From Sporosarcina ureae (GTDB lineage Bacteria; Bacillota; Bacilli; Bacillales_A; Planococcaceae), in assembly GCF_002082015.1 (NCBI RefSeq), contig NZ_CP015109.1, positions 2,137,001 to 2,201,000 of the forward strand: a DNA stretch of 64,000 nucleotides. The letters are read 5' to 3'. Below, piece by piece: positions 9,059 through 17,897 of the stretch. The stretch's first letter is position 1; every line of letters begins with the position of its first letter. The notes below the pieces were generated by a model. It was not told the origin of the DNA. It ran no database searches and saw only the letters and a program-made list of their open reading frames with translations. The translations under genes and the position numbers were made by a program.

Positions 9059-9949
9059 GTGGTTTTTTCTATCTCTAATACACAATCGATGATATTTACA
9101 ATTTTTGGTGATTACGTGCGCCATTATGGAAATAAAATTTGGATTGGTAGCTTGATCCGGTTGATGAAAGAATTTGGCCATAATGAACAAGCCGTACGCG
9201 TTGTTCTATCTCGTATGATGAAACAAGGCTGGTTTGAAACAGAACGTGAAGGAAGAAAAAGTTATTATTACTTAACAGACCGTGGAGTTTCTCGTATCGA
9301 GGAAGCTGCATCGCGTATTTTTAAATTAGAGCCTCATGAATGGGATGGGCAATGGCGTATGTTGATGTACAACATACCTGAAGATAAACGACAACTTCGT
9401 GATGAATTGCGGAAAGAGCTTTTATGGAGTGGGTTCGGTACTTTTACGAATGGTTGTTGGATTACGCCGAATGATTTGGCAAAAGAAGTACGTTTATTAA
9501 TAGCAAAATATGAAATTGAAGAACATGCTGACTTATTTCTCTCAAAGTACACGGGACCAAGGTCAAACCAAGAGTTGGTTGCCAAGAGTTGGCCTCTTGA
9601 AGAGATAGAGAAAAAGTATGGAGAATTTATTTCGATATACAGTCAAAAGTTCGTCGTGGCAACGAGTGAAATGGAAAGTGGTTTGTTGTCGGACGCTCAG
9701 TGTTTTGTAGAACGTACTAATCTAGTGCATGAATATCGAAAGTTCTTGTTCATTGATCCTGGTTTGCCAAAAGAACTTCTTCCTGAGATGTGGAGCGGAA
9801 CACACTCAGCTCATTTATTTGCACAATATTATAAACTACTTGCTGAACCTGCGAATCGTTTTTTTGAACACATATTTGAAAAAGATAATGATATAAGTAG
9901 AAAAGATGCATCGTATGATGCTGAAGATAACCCGATGATTATAAAATGA
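9059..9949 (+). CDS. paaX: Phenylacetic acid degradation repressor PaaX
   Basis: PaaX-family transcriptional repressor, which in characterised systems is released by phenylacetyl-CoA. The N-terminal winged helix runs over FTIFGDYVRHYGNKIWIG, the recognition region over EQAVRVVLSRMMKQGW, followed by central and C-terminal PaaX domains (DGQWRMLMYNIPED; FVERTNLVHEYRKF). The start is uncertain: the frame is open from a TTG at 8996, but a good promoter covers 8996-9025. The GTG at 9059 gives a 296-residue product starting near the family's usual N-terminus, though it lacks a strong ribosome site. As last gene of the unit it probably gives feedback control. Confidence 0.85.
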   Translation: MVFSISNTQSMIFTIFGDYVRHYGNKIWIGSLIRLMKEFGHNEQAVRVVLSRMMKQGWFETEREGRKSYYYLTDRGVSRIEEAASRIFKLEPHEWDGQWRMLMYNIPEDKRQLRDELRKELLWSGFGTFTNGCWITPNDLAKEVRLLIAKYEIEEHADLFLSKYTGPRSNQELVAKSWPLEEIEKKYGEFISIYSQKFVVATSEMESGLLSDAQCFVERTNLVHEYRKFLFIDPGLPKELLPEMWSGTHSAHLFAQYYKLLAEPANRFFEHIFEKDNDISRKDASYDAEDNPMIIK

Positions 9950-9954
9950 TTCAG

Positions 9955-9991
9955 AAAAGCCGTGAGCATATTTTACGCTCACGGCTTTTCT
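9955..9991. terminator. Bidirectional terminator between paaX and the convergent paaY-like gene
   Basis: AAAAGCCGTGAGC (9955-9967) pairs perfectly with GCTCACGGCTTTT (9977-9989). A/T runs on both sides let it serve both convergent genes. Confidence 0.85.
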
Positions 9992-10004
9992 AAATCACAG
10001 TATA

Positions 10005-10532
10005 TTAAACGTTTAGTTCATTTTGTAAAATAATATTGAAATCTTTTCCTTTTTGAACATACGTATCAATAGACAGCTGAATCATTTCAAGGTCTTGGTC
10101 GTTTAATTGTCGAACGACTTTTCCAGGGGAACCGATTACTAATGAACGTGGCGGAATAACCTTTCCAGAAGGAATTAACGTGTTCGCACCAATAATACAC
10201 TCTTCTCCAATATCGGCGTGATCAAGAATCGTTGAGCCCATACCAATAATGGAACGTCTTTGAATTTTGCAACCATGCAATACTACATTATGTCCGACGG
10301 TTACTTCGTCTTCAATTTCAACAGGTGCATCTTCATATAGATGGATTGTAGAATTGTCTTGTATACTACAGCGCTTGCCAATTACAATCGCGCCCTCGTC
10401 TGCGCGTAGTACAGAGTTAAACCATATTGTAGATTCTTCACCAACTGTCACATCGCCAATCAAATAAGCACCTGGAGCAACGAAAGCGGATGCATCAACT
10501 ACTGGGCTTTTCTTATTATAAGGTATAATCAT
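10005..10532 (-). CDS. paaY: Gamma-carbonic anhydrase / PaaY-like hexapeptide-repeat protein
   Basis: A 175-residue left-handed beta-helix protein. Repeated hexapeptides start at VAPGAYLIGDVTVG. The three metal-binding histidines of the gamma-carbonic anhydrase/PaaY/YrdA family are H64 (STIHLY), H81 and H86 (VGHNVVLHGC). PaaY is a thioesterase that rescues CoA trapped by spontaneous products of the phenylacetate pathway; the paa neighbourhood favours that role, but housekeeping YtoA-type paralogues look alike. It is convergent with paaX. AAGGAGG lies upstream of the ATG. Confidence 0.78.
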   Translation of the reverse strand: MIIPYNKKSPVVDASAFVAPGAYLIGDVTVGEESTIWFNSVLRADEGAIVIGKRCSIQDNSTIHLYEDAPVEIEDEVTVGHNVVLHGCKIQRRSIIGMGSTILDHADIGEECIIGANTLIPSGKVIPPRSLVIGSPGKVVRQLNDQDLEMIQLSIDTYVQKGKDFNIILQNELNV

Positions 10533-10595
10533 GAGTTTCCTCCTTCAATATAATGAAATATATGATAAAGTATAACATAAAAGGGAGTGTATTGT

Positions 10596-11558
10596 ATGAA
10601 TTCGTTATGTAACGTATTATCTATCCAATATCCAATCATTCAAGGAGGTATGGGTGATATTAGTAGTCCTAAATTGGCGGCAGCTATTTCAGAAGCTGGT
10701 GGCTTAGGCACAATCGGTTGTGGAACCTCCACTATAGAAGAGGTTGATCGTAAAATTACTGATTTGAAATCTATAACTTCGCGTCCTTTTGCGGTAAATA
10801 TTGCGATTAATGTAACGCCTTACGTCGAAGAATTACTAGAGTTGGTTATTAAACACCAAGTACCGGTTATATCTTTATCAGCAGGGAATCCGTCACCATA
10901 CATTCAACGTTTACACAACCATGGAATCAAGGTTATAGCTATCATAGCATCTGTTAAACATGCTGTAAAAGCGGAAGAAGCTGGGGCAGATATACTTGTG
11001 GCAGAGGGGTTTGAAGCTGCTGGAATTAACTCACCGCTTGAATTAACTACTATGACATTGATCCCGCAAATCACTGCAAATGTTCAGATTCCTGTCGTAG
11101 CAGCAGGTGGAGTAGGCGATGGGAAAGGTTTGGCTGCAGCACTTGTTTTAGGTGCCGAAGGTGTTCAGATGGGCACGCGCTTTATAGCCACAAAGGAAAT
11201 GCAGGCACACGAACATTATAAGCAACGTCTAGTAGACGCATCAGACGTAGAAACGAGAATTATTGGCCGTAAAGTGGGACGAGTAAGAAGAGTGTTAACA
11301 AACGAGTATGTAGCAACTTTAGAGAAGCGTGAAAAAGAAGGAATGACGCTAGAAGAATTTAATGAAGCAACGACTGAAGAACAGCATAAGTTGGGTGCTA
11401 TTAAAGGAGACATGCAAAACGGATATATCAATAGCGGTCAGGTGGCTGGATTGATAGACGACGTTCCAACCGTTCAAGAGCTTATTGAGCGTATGATGGA
11501 AGAAGCGAAGGAAGCGTGCAAGCGCACTGGAAATTTATTGGGGACGAATACTAATTGA
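10596..11558 (+). CDS. Nitronate monooxygenase / FabK-like flavin oxidoreductase
   Basis: TIM-barrel FMN protein of 320 residues in the nitronate monooxygenase/enoyl-ACP reductase II family. Motifs are YPIIQGGMG (N-terminal strand), SEAGGLGTIG, PVVAAGGVGDGKG and GAEGVQMGTRF (phosphate binding). The segment aligned with the catalytic-histidine motif (usually E-x-G-G-H) reads EGFEAAGINS, so the His is absent. The substrate cannot be told. ATG 10596 follows AAGGGAG; a GTG nine bases upstream sits inside that site. It is divergent from the paaY-like gene. Confidence 0.8.
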   Translation: MNSLCNVLSIQYPIIQGGMGDISSPKLAAAISEAGGLGTIGCGTSTIEEVDRKITDLKSITSRPFAVNIAINVTPYVEELLELVIKHQVPVISLSAGNPSPYIQRLHNHGIKVIAIIASVKHAVKAEEAGADILVAEGFEAAGINSPLELTTMTLIPQITANVQIPVVAAGGVGDGKGLAAALVLGAEGVQMGTRFIATKEMQAHEHYKQRLVDASDVETRIIGRKVGRVRRVLTNEYVATLEKREKEGMTLEEFNEATTEEQHKLGAIKGDMQNGYINSGQVAGLIDDVPTVQELIERMMEEAKEACKRTGNLLGTNTN

Positions 11559-11561
11559 TAT

Positions 11562-11602
11562 AAAAGTAGCTTGCTCTCAGTTTTGAGGGCAAGTTACTTT
11601 TA
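11562..11602 (+). terminator. Terminator after the nitronate monooxygenase-like gene
   Basis: Long near-perfect hairpin: AAAAGTAGCTTGCTCTCA (11563-11580) against TGAGGGCAAGTTACTTTT (11584-11601), with T-rich 3' side. Confidence 0.85.
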
Positions 11603-11647
11603 TATTTAAAGCCATAATATGAATATACATATAACTGTTATAGTAGT

Positions 11648-12217
11648 TCATTCATCGATAATAGTCAGCACAGTACGAATATCCTTACGTTCCTCAGGCT
11701 TAGGCACATGTTGCGGATAGCCGATCATTAGTGTTCCGACAATCTTTTCGTCTGACTTCACACCGATCGCATCTTTAAATACCGGGTCATGTGTCCAGTC
11801 ATTCGTGCGCCAGATCATGCCGATTCCACGTTCCCATGCAGCCAACTGAAAGTTCTGGATCATCGCAGAAATTGCAGCATAGTCCTCATCCCAACGCTTT
11901 TTACGTGAATCTTCCGGCATGACGACGACTAAATGCAAAGGGATATCGCGGAAATATGCGGCTTTATTTTGTGCTTTTTCCGGTATATTCCCATCTCTTT
12001 CTTGGGATGTTAAAAACGCTTCTACAAATTTTTCTTTGCCTTCATCCACATATAACTGAAAGCGCCACGGCTCGGTTAACTTATGATTCGGAGCCCATTT
12101 TGCGACGTTGAGTAGTTCTATTATTTCATCTATATCGACCGGGTCTTTTTTAAATTTCTTGATGGAGCGTCTGCCCATAATCGATTTCTCCACAGCATTT
12201 TTTCCTTCATAATCCAT
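11648..12217 (-). CDS. Nitroreductase family protein
   Basis: FMN-dependent nitroreductase-fold protein of 189 residues. The N-terminal RRSIKKF motif binds the FMN phosphate, PNHKLTEPWRF follows, and the C-terminal GTLMIGYPQ is characteristic. It resembles the YdjA/YfhC subgroup. Physiological substrate unknown. The ATG has a good AAAGGAG site. A Fur-like half-palindromic sequence lies about 40 bases upstream, suggesting possible metal or redox control (inference). Confidence 0.82.
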   Translation of the reverse strand: MDYEGKNAVEKSIMGRRSIKKFKKDPVDIDEIIELLNVAKWAPNHKLTEPWRFQLYVDEGKEKFVEAFLTSQERDGNIPEKAQNKAAYFRDIPLHLVVVMPEDSRKKRWDEDYAAISAMIQNFQLAAWERGIGMIWRTNDWTHDPVFKDAIGVKSDEKIVGTLMIGYPQHVPKPEERKDIRTVLTIIDE

Positions 12218-12255
12218 AGCTAAAAACTCCTTTTGATAGATAGAATCATTCTAAA

Positions 12256-12270
12256 TGAAAACCATTATCA
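12256..12270 (-). promoter_or_regulatory. Candidate Fur/PerR-type box upstream of the nitroreductase gene
   Basis: On the minus strand the site reads TGATAATGGTTTTCA, matching the 7-1-7 inverted repeat TGATAAT-N-ATTATCA except two positions in the second half. It lies in the presumed promoter region. The call is by motif only. Confidence 0.35.
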
Positions 12271-12286
12271 ACTACTATGTTATCAT

Positions 12287-12324
12287 AAAAAACCCCGTAA
12301 GAGCAAAGAATGCACTTACGAGGC
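12287..12324 (-). terminator. Terminator of the AbgT-family transporter gene
   Basis: Minus-strand hairpin with CTCGTAAG and CTTACGGG arms (G-U allowed) followed by TTTTTT, just beyond the transporter stop. Confidence 0.75.
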
Positions 12325-12334
12325 AATGGTCATC

Positions 12335-13867
12335 TTATTTCAAGTAATAAATAGGGGAGCCAGGTCCAAGATCAATTCCTAGCAACATCCAAACAATTAA
12401 CGTTATGCTCCAGAACAGCAAGAAGAACATGGAGTAGGGGAACATAACGGAAACGAGCGTCCCGATTCCCATCTTCTTATCGTATTTCTGGGCAAAGGCA
12501 ATGATGATCGCGAAATAAGTCATGAGCGGTGAAATGATATTAGTCGAAGAATCCGCCACGCGATATGCCATTTGCGTCAGTTCAGGAGAATAGCCAAGTT
12601 GCATCATAATCGGTACGAAAACTGGAGCCATCATGGCCCATTTCGCAGATGCACTACCGATAAACAAGTTGATGAACGCTGCAATGACAATGAACATCAG
12701 TAACAAAGGAATCCCTGTTAAATTAATACTGTCAAGGAAGTTTGCGCCGTAAACACCTAACACTAAGCCCATATTAGACTCAGAGAAGAATGCGACAAAC
12801 TGACTTGCTGTGAATGAAAGCACGATAAACATTCCCATTGCAGACATTGTCGTCGACATCATAGCGGCTACGTCTTTGTCATTACGGATCAATTTCGTTA
12901 CTCTACCGTAGACGAGGCCTGGCACAAAGAACATAAATGCAATGATCGGCACGAGCGATTTCATAAATGGCGATTTGATGATCGGCATATCTGCTTCATC
13001 CCCGCGCAACGGAGCGCCTGGGAATATAACGAGAAGCGCAACCAATGCTCCTGCAATAACGACAGAAACACCTGCCAAAATCAAACCTTTCTTTTCCAGA
13101 CGAGTTAGCTTTTCAACTTTCTCGCGGAATTCACCGTTATATTCTCCTAGACGAGGTTCTACAATCTTTTCTGTAACCCACGCACCAACGAATGTAAGAA
13201 CGATAACGGAAAATGCGATGAAGTAGTAGTTCATGGCAATGTTCATACCTTCAGCATATTCGGGATTGATGATCGCTGCGGACATGATCGTCAATTCGCC
13301 AAGTAATGCATCAGTACCTGAAAGTAGCAAGTTTGCACTGAATCCACCGGAAACCCCGGCAAAGGCAGCTGCTAGACCCGCAAGAGGGTGTCTTCCAAGT
13401 GCTGCGAACAACACCGCACCAAGTGGCGGCAGGACAACGTAACCCGCATCAGACGCTACACTCGACATAACGCCTGCAAATACTAATCCAAGCGTGATCA
13501 TTCGTTTAGGAACAGACATCACAAAGCCGCGAAGTAAAGCACTGATCAATCCTGACCCTTCTGCGACCCCAATACCAAGCATCGTGATCAGCACGACACC
13601 AAGCGGAGCAAAACCGATAAAGTTATCGGTCATATTCGTAACGATGTAATGAATCCCTTCACTACTCAGTAAATTATTTACTTCAATCATTTCGCCTTCT
13701 TTACCCGGGTGTTCTGCGCTAACCCCGAAGTAAGAGACTACTGCTGAGATGACGATTACCAATAAAGCCAAAACAGCAAATAATGTAACCGGATGTGGTA
13801 ATCGGTTACCGGTTTTCTCAATCATATCCAAAAACTTCTGGAAAAATCCTTTTTTCTGTTTATCCAT
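12335..13867 (-). CDS. AbgT family transporter
   Basis: Polytopic membrane protein of 510 residues with about 12-13 hydrophobic segments, in the AbgT (p-aminobenzoyl-glutamate transporter) family. It begins with the typical IEKTGNRLPHPVTLF segment before the first membrane helix. It also has the conserved re-entrant stretches around SDAGYVVLPPLGA (about 124-136) and SSTNIISPLMTYF near the C-terminus. Family members import aminobenzoyl-glutamate or export sulfonamides; which applies here cannot be told. The gene stands alone with its own promoter and terminator. Confidence 0.85.
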   Translation of the reverse strand: MDKQKKGFFQKFLDMIEKTGNRLPHPVTLFAVLALLVIVISAVVSYFGVSAEHPGKEGEMIEVNNLLSSEGIHYIVTNMTDNFIGFAPLGVVLITMLGIGVAEGSGLISALLRGFVMSVPKRMITLGLVFAGVMSSVASDAGYVVLPPLGAVLFAALGRHPLAGLAAAFAGVSGGFSANLLLSGTDALLGELTIMSAAIINPEYAEGMNIAMNYYFIAFSVIVLTFVGAWVTEKIVEPRLGEYNGEFREKVEKLTRLEKKGLILAGVSVVIAGALVALLVIFPGAPLRGDEADMPIIKSPFMKSLVPIIAFMFFVPGLVYGRVTKLIRNDKDVAAMMSTTMSAMGMFIVLSFTASQFVAFFSESNMGLVLGVYGANFLDSINLTGIPLLLMFIVIAAFINLFIGSASAKWAMMAPVFVPIMMQLGYSPELTQMAYRVADSSTNIISPLMTYFAIIIAFAQKYDKKMGIGTLVSVMFPYSMFFLLFWSITLIVWMLLGIDLGPGSPIYYLK

Positions 13868-13932
13868 GATAATCTCCTCTCATTTGAAAAATACTATTCA
13901 ATCCATCATGAAAAGGTATAAATTTTTCAGAT

Positions 13933-13962
13933 ATTATCAAGTATATAGAAGAACGCTGTCGA
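13933..13962 (-). promoter_or_regulatory. Promoter of the AbgT-family gene
   Basis: Minus strand TCGACA (13957-13962), 18 bases, GATAAT (13933-13938), about 65 bases upstream of the start. Confidence 0.45.
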
Positions 13963-14042
13963 GTGAAATGCTTTATTGAAATAATTAAATTGGAAGATAG
14001 TTGCGACTCTTGCGGGGAGTGTGAATAGTATAATAACAAAAG

Positions 14043-14070
14043 AAAAACCCACCAAACAGTAGGTGGGGAG
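14043..14070 (-). terminator. Terminator of the luciferase-like oxidoreductase gene
   Basis: Minus-strand CCCACC / GGTGGG hairpin with an 8-base loop, followed by TTTTTC. Confidence 0.65.
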
Positions 14071-14112
14071 ACATGTACTAACCATATATTCTTATTTCAC
14101 GAAACACAAGTT

Positions 14113-15144
14113 TCATGCTAATTGAAACGCTTCAGCCAGTAGATAGAATGACTGCTCTCTCGCTTGTATATCGGGAATCATATTTAAAATCATAATTTCA
14201 TCGACCATCGCTTGTTCTGCAAGTGACTCGAGCTGTTTTTTGACTTGAGAAGGGGTGCCGATGACAAAGCGTCCTTCATTCTCTTTCGTGACGGATTCTT
14301 CTGCAGGTGAGAATGAATGCGAAATTGCCTCCTCCAATGACGGCGGTGGCAATTTATAATTTCCCGTTCCCCAACGTGCCCATTGTAACTGTGCAGGAAG
14401 TGCAAGTTGATGTGCTCGTTCTTCCGTCTCCGCACATACTACGATCAAAGCAAGGATCCCTTTTGGTTCACTTAAGAATGGCGATGGTTTGAACCGTTCG
14501 CGATACGTTTGCAACATAGGAATTGCTAATCTCGGGTTAATATGTGCTGCGAACGCAAAGCCGAGTCCATATTCAGCAGCAAACTGCATACCCCCGTCAC
14601 TTGACCCGAGCATAAACAAATTAGGTATGGACTCTTCTGCTGTGGCACTGATTTTGCTGAACGGATGCTCGTCTGGGAAGTCATTCGTGAAAAAAGCCAG
14701 TAATTCTGCAAACTGTTCAGGGAAGTCATATGTGGTCACAGCTTCTCGTGACCGTCTTAATGCCAATGCAGTTATACCGTCAGTTCCGGGTGCACGCCCA
14801 ATACCAAGATCGATGCGCCCTGGATGCAACGATTCCAACAATGAAAAGTTCTCAACGACTTTCAATGGACTATGGTTCGGTAGCATGATCCCGCCTGAAC
14901 CCACACGAATTCGTTGCGTGTGAGCCGCGGCATGTGTTGCCAGCAAGTCAGGAGAAGAACTTACTTGAAACCTCGTATTGTGATGTTCCGCAAACCAATA
15001 GCGTGTATAACCGAGTCGATCTGCCAGTTGAACTATATTAGTAGAATGTTGCAATGTTTGGCTAGCTGTATCGTTATTATAAATCGTCGCTAAATCGAGA
15101 ATAGATAATTGGATAGGTGGTTGTTTGCTCATAGCTTTTGACAC
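14113..15144 (-). CDS. LLM-class flavin-dependent oxidoreductase (luciferase-like monooxygenase)
   Basis: TIM-barrel flavin oxidoreductase of 343 residues, single-component alkanal monooxygenase-like subgroup (YceB/YvbT type). Characteristic segments are YTRYWFAEHHN (about 46-56), SGGIMLPNHSPLKVVE, and HPGRIDLGIGRAPGTD. The start is a GTG preceded at good distance by GGGAGGAA; an ATG four codons on is less well placed. The substrate is unknown and neighbours give no clue. Confidence 0.82.
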   Translation of the reverse strand: MSKAMSKQPPIQLSILDLATIYNNDTASQTLQHSTNIVQLADRLGYTRYWFAEHHNTRFQVSSSPDLLATHAAAHTQRIRVGSGGIMLPNHSPLKVVENFSLLESLHPGRIDLGIGRAPGTDGITALALRRSREAVTTYDFPEQFAELLAFFTNDFPDEHPFSKISATAEESIPNLFMLGSSDGGMQFAAEYGLGFAFAAHINPRLAIPMLQTYRERFKPSPFLSEPKGILALIVVCAETEERAHQLALPAQLQWARWGTGNYKLPPPSLEEAISHSFSPAEESVTKENEGRFVIGTPSQVKKQLESLAEQAMVDEIMILNMIPDIQAREQSFYLLAEAFQLA

Positions 15145-15222
15145 AGTAATTCCTCCCTTTACATGTAATGGTATAGGAAGGAGTTACGGATGTTAAGAGA
15201 AATGACTGTCAAGAATCACGTT

Positions 15223-16065
15223 TTATTTGGGTCGTCTTTCTTTAAAACCGTGCTTGAAAATTTCTTGTACATTGTTGATGGTGACGTATGCATCTTCGTC
15301 TACTCGCTCCAAAATACGTCGCAACTGTACAATTTCTGTCTGGTTAATAATAATATATAAAATCGCTTGTTTCTCGAGTGTATAGCCGCCGCGGCCGTCA
15401 AGAATCGTCACGCCTCTACCCATTGTTGTGAGTAATTCATGTCGAATATCTTCTTGGTGTTTCGAAATAATCATCACGGCTTTTCGGTCATCTGCCCCGT
15501 CTACGATTCTATCAATTACTTTTGCACCCACATACACAGCAACGAGTGTAAACATGGCTTTTTCTTTACCAATAACAAAGGCTGACAATAAAATGACGGA
15601 AATATCAATGACCAGCATTGCCTTCCCGACACTCCAGCCAAGCCATTGCTGAAGCATTCGGGCAACCGTAGTCGCGCCGCCGGAAGTGCCGCCCACACGA
15701 AAGATCAGGCCGAGCCCCCCACCAACAAATAAACCGGCAAACAACGCAGCTAGTAATGTATCGCTGCCCAGCTGTTCTCCCCAATTCTTCGTTAACTCTA
15801 GGAAAATGGACGAGAATATAATGGTGACGACAGTATAGATAATCGTCCGCTTACTGAAGAACCTATACCCGATGGCAACGAGTGCTAAGTTGATCACGAA
15901 ACTGACAAGTCCAGGTGACCATTCAAATAAATAGTATGTAATAATGGTAATCCCGATGACGCCGCCTTCAGATAGCATATTCGGAATCGCGAAGTAGTTG
16001 ATCCCCATTGCGAATATGAATGACCCTAAGATTAATGCGGCATAATCAAGTAGTGTTCGTTGCAT
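15223..16065 (-). CDS. YitT family membrane protein (DUF161 plus DUF2179)
   Basis: A 280-residue protein with about five or six N-terminal membrane helices containing the GINYFAIPNMLSEGGVIGI and GLGLIFRVGGTSGG repeats typical of YitT proteins. A soluble C-terminal DUF2179 domain (about 195-275) begins near DRKAVMIISKHQEDI. The function of the family is not established. RBS AAGAAGGGA precedes the ATG. Confidence 0.85.
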   Translation of the reverse strand: MQRTLLDYAALILGSFIFAMGINYFAIPNMLSEGGVIGITIITYYLFEWSPGLVSFVINLALVAIGYRFFSKRTIIYTVVTIIFSSIFLELTKNWGEQLGSDTLLAALFAGLFVGGGLGLIFRVGGTSGGATTVARMLQQWLGWSVGKAMLVIDISVILLSAFVIGKEKAMFTLVAVYVGAKVIDRIVDGADDRKAVMIISKHQEDIRHELLTTMGRGVTILDGRGGYTLEKQAILYIIINQTEIVQLRRILERVDEDAYVTINNVQEIFKHGFKERRPK

Positions 16066-16210
16066 ATAATCCCTTCTTTCCGAAAAGACAACATACTATA
16101 GTATGCCGCTTCTATGCTTTCCATGAAGTATCTACTGTAAATGCACTATACCTGTTGGTCGTTCTATCAAAACATATAAATCAACTAGTGATAGTTGATC
16201 CCTTCAGTTT

Positions 16211-16645
16211 TCAGTCCATGTCAATAAAAATCCCTTTTATAACAGGCACGTCTTCATCATCTTTCCCTTCATACGTACCGTATACGGATACATCAAAGTC
16301 TTCCAAAATATCGCTACGCTCCCCGAGTCGGATGTCTTTCACGTACACAATTTCACTTGAAGACTCATCTGTTTTGCTTTGCACAGTTAGCGTTCCTTCG
16401 TTAACAGCTGTCACGGTCCCTAGAAATTTCACTTTGGAATTGACGGGTACTTGATCATCAGCAAATGCAGCATACTCATGTTCTACTGTATCTGCTTTTA
16501 AACCCTCTTCTACTTCGTTACCTGCTTGTTCTACTGGTGCTGTCTCTTCTACTGGCTCCGTTGATTCAATCGATTCTTTCGGTTCGTCATTGTTACAAGC
16601 TGCTAATAGAGCAGCAGTTATCATTATTGCGAATAATTTTTTCAT
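16211..16645 (-). CDS. Small lipoprotein, unknown function
   Basis: A 144-residue secreted lipoprotein. The signal peptide MKKLFAIMITAALLAAC ends in lipobox LAAC (Cys17). An acidic, low-complexity Glu/Pro/Thr linker covers about 20-50. A compact C-terminal domain from about 65 (VPVNSKVKFLGTVTAV..LTVQSK) looks like a small OB-fold-type beta barrel. AGGCGATC-type leader upstream; no operon partner. Confidence 0.75.
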   Translation of the reverse strand: MKKLFAIMITAALLAACNNDEPKESIESTEPVEETAPVEQAGNEVEEGLKADTVEHEYAAFADDQVPVNSKVKFLGTVTAVNEGTLTVQSKTDESSSEIVYVKDIRLGERSDILEDFDVSVYGTYEGKDDEDVPVIKGIFIDMD

Positions 16646-16779
16646 GTAAGATCGCCTCCAATAGTAATCATAAGGAACTTTTGCAAAAAAGAAAACCTTT
16701 GTCTTGGATTAGAGGCATAAAAAAGATTATGGGAATAGACTAGATGTAAAGGATCAACCCAATTAGAAAGGATGGAGGA

Positions 16780-17679
16780 GTGAACAAGCTATTTACGAAA
16801 TCTACCGTCGCGTTGGCAATTTTAGTCATGATTTGGGGTATTAGTTGGCCGATTTACAAACTATCGATCGTGTATGCACCGCCACTGTTATTCTCGGGAA
16901 TGCGTGCGTTGCTGGGCGGTTGTTTGATTGTATTGCTGATTATAAAACTGTATGACAGATTGCAATGGCGTCAGCATTGGCGGAAGTATTGTATTTCAGC
17001 TTTGTTCAACACCGTCCTATTTTTCGGATTGCATACGATTGGACTACACTACTTGCCAGGTGGGCTATTCTCCGTACTTGTATATTTCCAGCCGGTCCTT
17101 CTCGGATTATTTGCTTGGATGTGGTTAGGTGAAAATATGACTGCGATTAAAGTAATCGGTCTGTTGATTGGATTCATTGGAATTATTGTAGTGAGCGTTG
17201 AACACTTTACTACCCAGGTTTCCATACTCGGTGTGATATTGGGTGTGATGACGGCTTTCTTTTGGGCAATTGGTGTTGCCTATGTGAAGAAAGTAAGTGA
17301 GGAAATTGATGCGTATTGGATGGTAGCGATGCAATTTACTATAGGCGGTGTGGTGCTGCTGATACTCAGTGCCATTACAGAGAACTGGTCTGCGATAGAA
17401 TGGCATCCAATGTATGTATTCGGACTGGGATTTGGTGCAACGATGGGCATTCCGGTTGCCTATATCATCTATTACTCGCTCATTCGTGCAGGAGAGGCAA
17501 GTAAGGTAGCTGTCTTTACCTTTTTAGTCCCTGTAATTTCCGTGTTTATTAGTACTGTATTTGTTGGCGAGCCGATGACGCATACGTTGTGGGTGGGCTT
17601 GTTGTTAGTTGTGGTCAGTATCTGTTTTGTTAATTATCGTAAGAAAGATCCTATTACACTGATGGATACAAATAATTAG
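16780..17679 (+). CDS. EamA/DMT family transporter
   Basis: Ten-helix drug/metabolite transporter of 299 residues with two EamA repeats (about 10-140 and 150-290). The first carries MIWGISWPIYK and GLHTIGLHYLPGGLFSVLVY, the second TAFFWAIGVAYVKK. GTG start seven bases after AAAGGA. The substrate is not predictable. It is divergent from the lipoprotein gene. Confidence 0.82.
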   Translation: MNKLFTKSTVALAILVMIWGISWPIYKLSIVYAPPLLFSGMRALLGGCLIVLLIIKLYDRLQWRQHWRKYCISALFNTVLFFGLHTIGLHYLPGGLFSVLVYFQPVLLGLFAWMWLGENMTAIKVIGLLIGFIGIIVVSVEHFTTQVSILGVILGVMTAFFWAIGVAYVKKVSEEIDAYWMVAMQFTIGGVVLLILSAITENWSAIEWHPMYVFGLGFGATMGIPVAYIIYYSLIRAGEASKVAVFTFLVPVISVFISTVFVGEPMTHTLWVGLLLVVVSICFVNYRKKDPITLMDTNN

Positions 17680-17897
17680 GGGTGATGAAGAAGAGTTACT
17701 ATCTCCATATCCCATCATCAGCAAATAATAATAAAGCTTACCTAATATATTTTACTGGTGCAGAGTCGACTCATATGAAGAGATACCTAGTTGATAGGAG
17801 CCTGCTGAATTCTTATCTGTTGTCTTTCGTCTTTTAAAATAGGAAGTATAGTACAATATGATAAAAAATGTGTCTCTATAACAGTTCTTAGAGGGAG
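17680..17897. other. Intergenic region upstream of phnF
   Basis: No gene seen. Near its end TTTCGT (17825-17830), 16 bases, TATAGT (17847-17852) is a weak SigA candidate. The -10 lies inside GTATAGTAC, a small inverted repeat that could be an operator. TACAATAT (17852-17859) recurs upstream of phnG. Confidence 0.35.

Noticed and set aside
16465..16743. 92-codon hydrophobic open frame on the plus strand
   Set aside because: It is antisense to the lipoprotein gene's signal-peptide and low-complexity region; the leucine richness is a by-product of that sequence, and no ribosome site precedes it.
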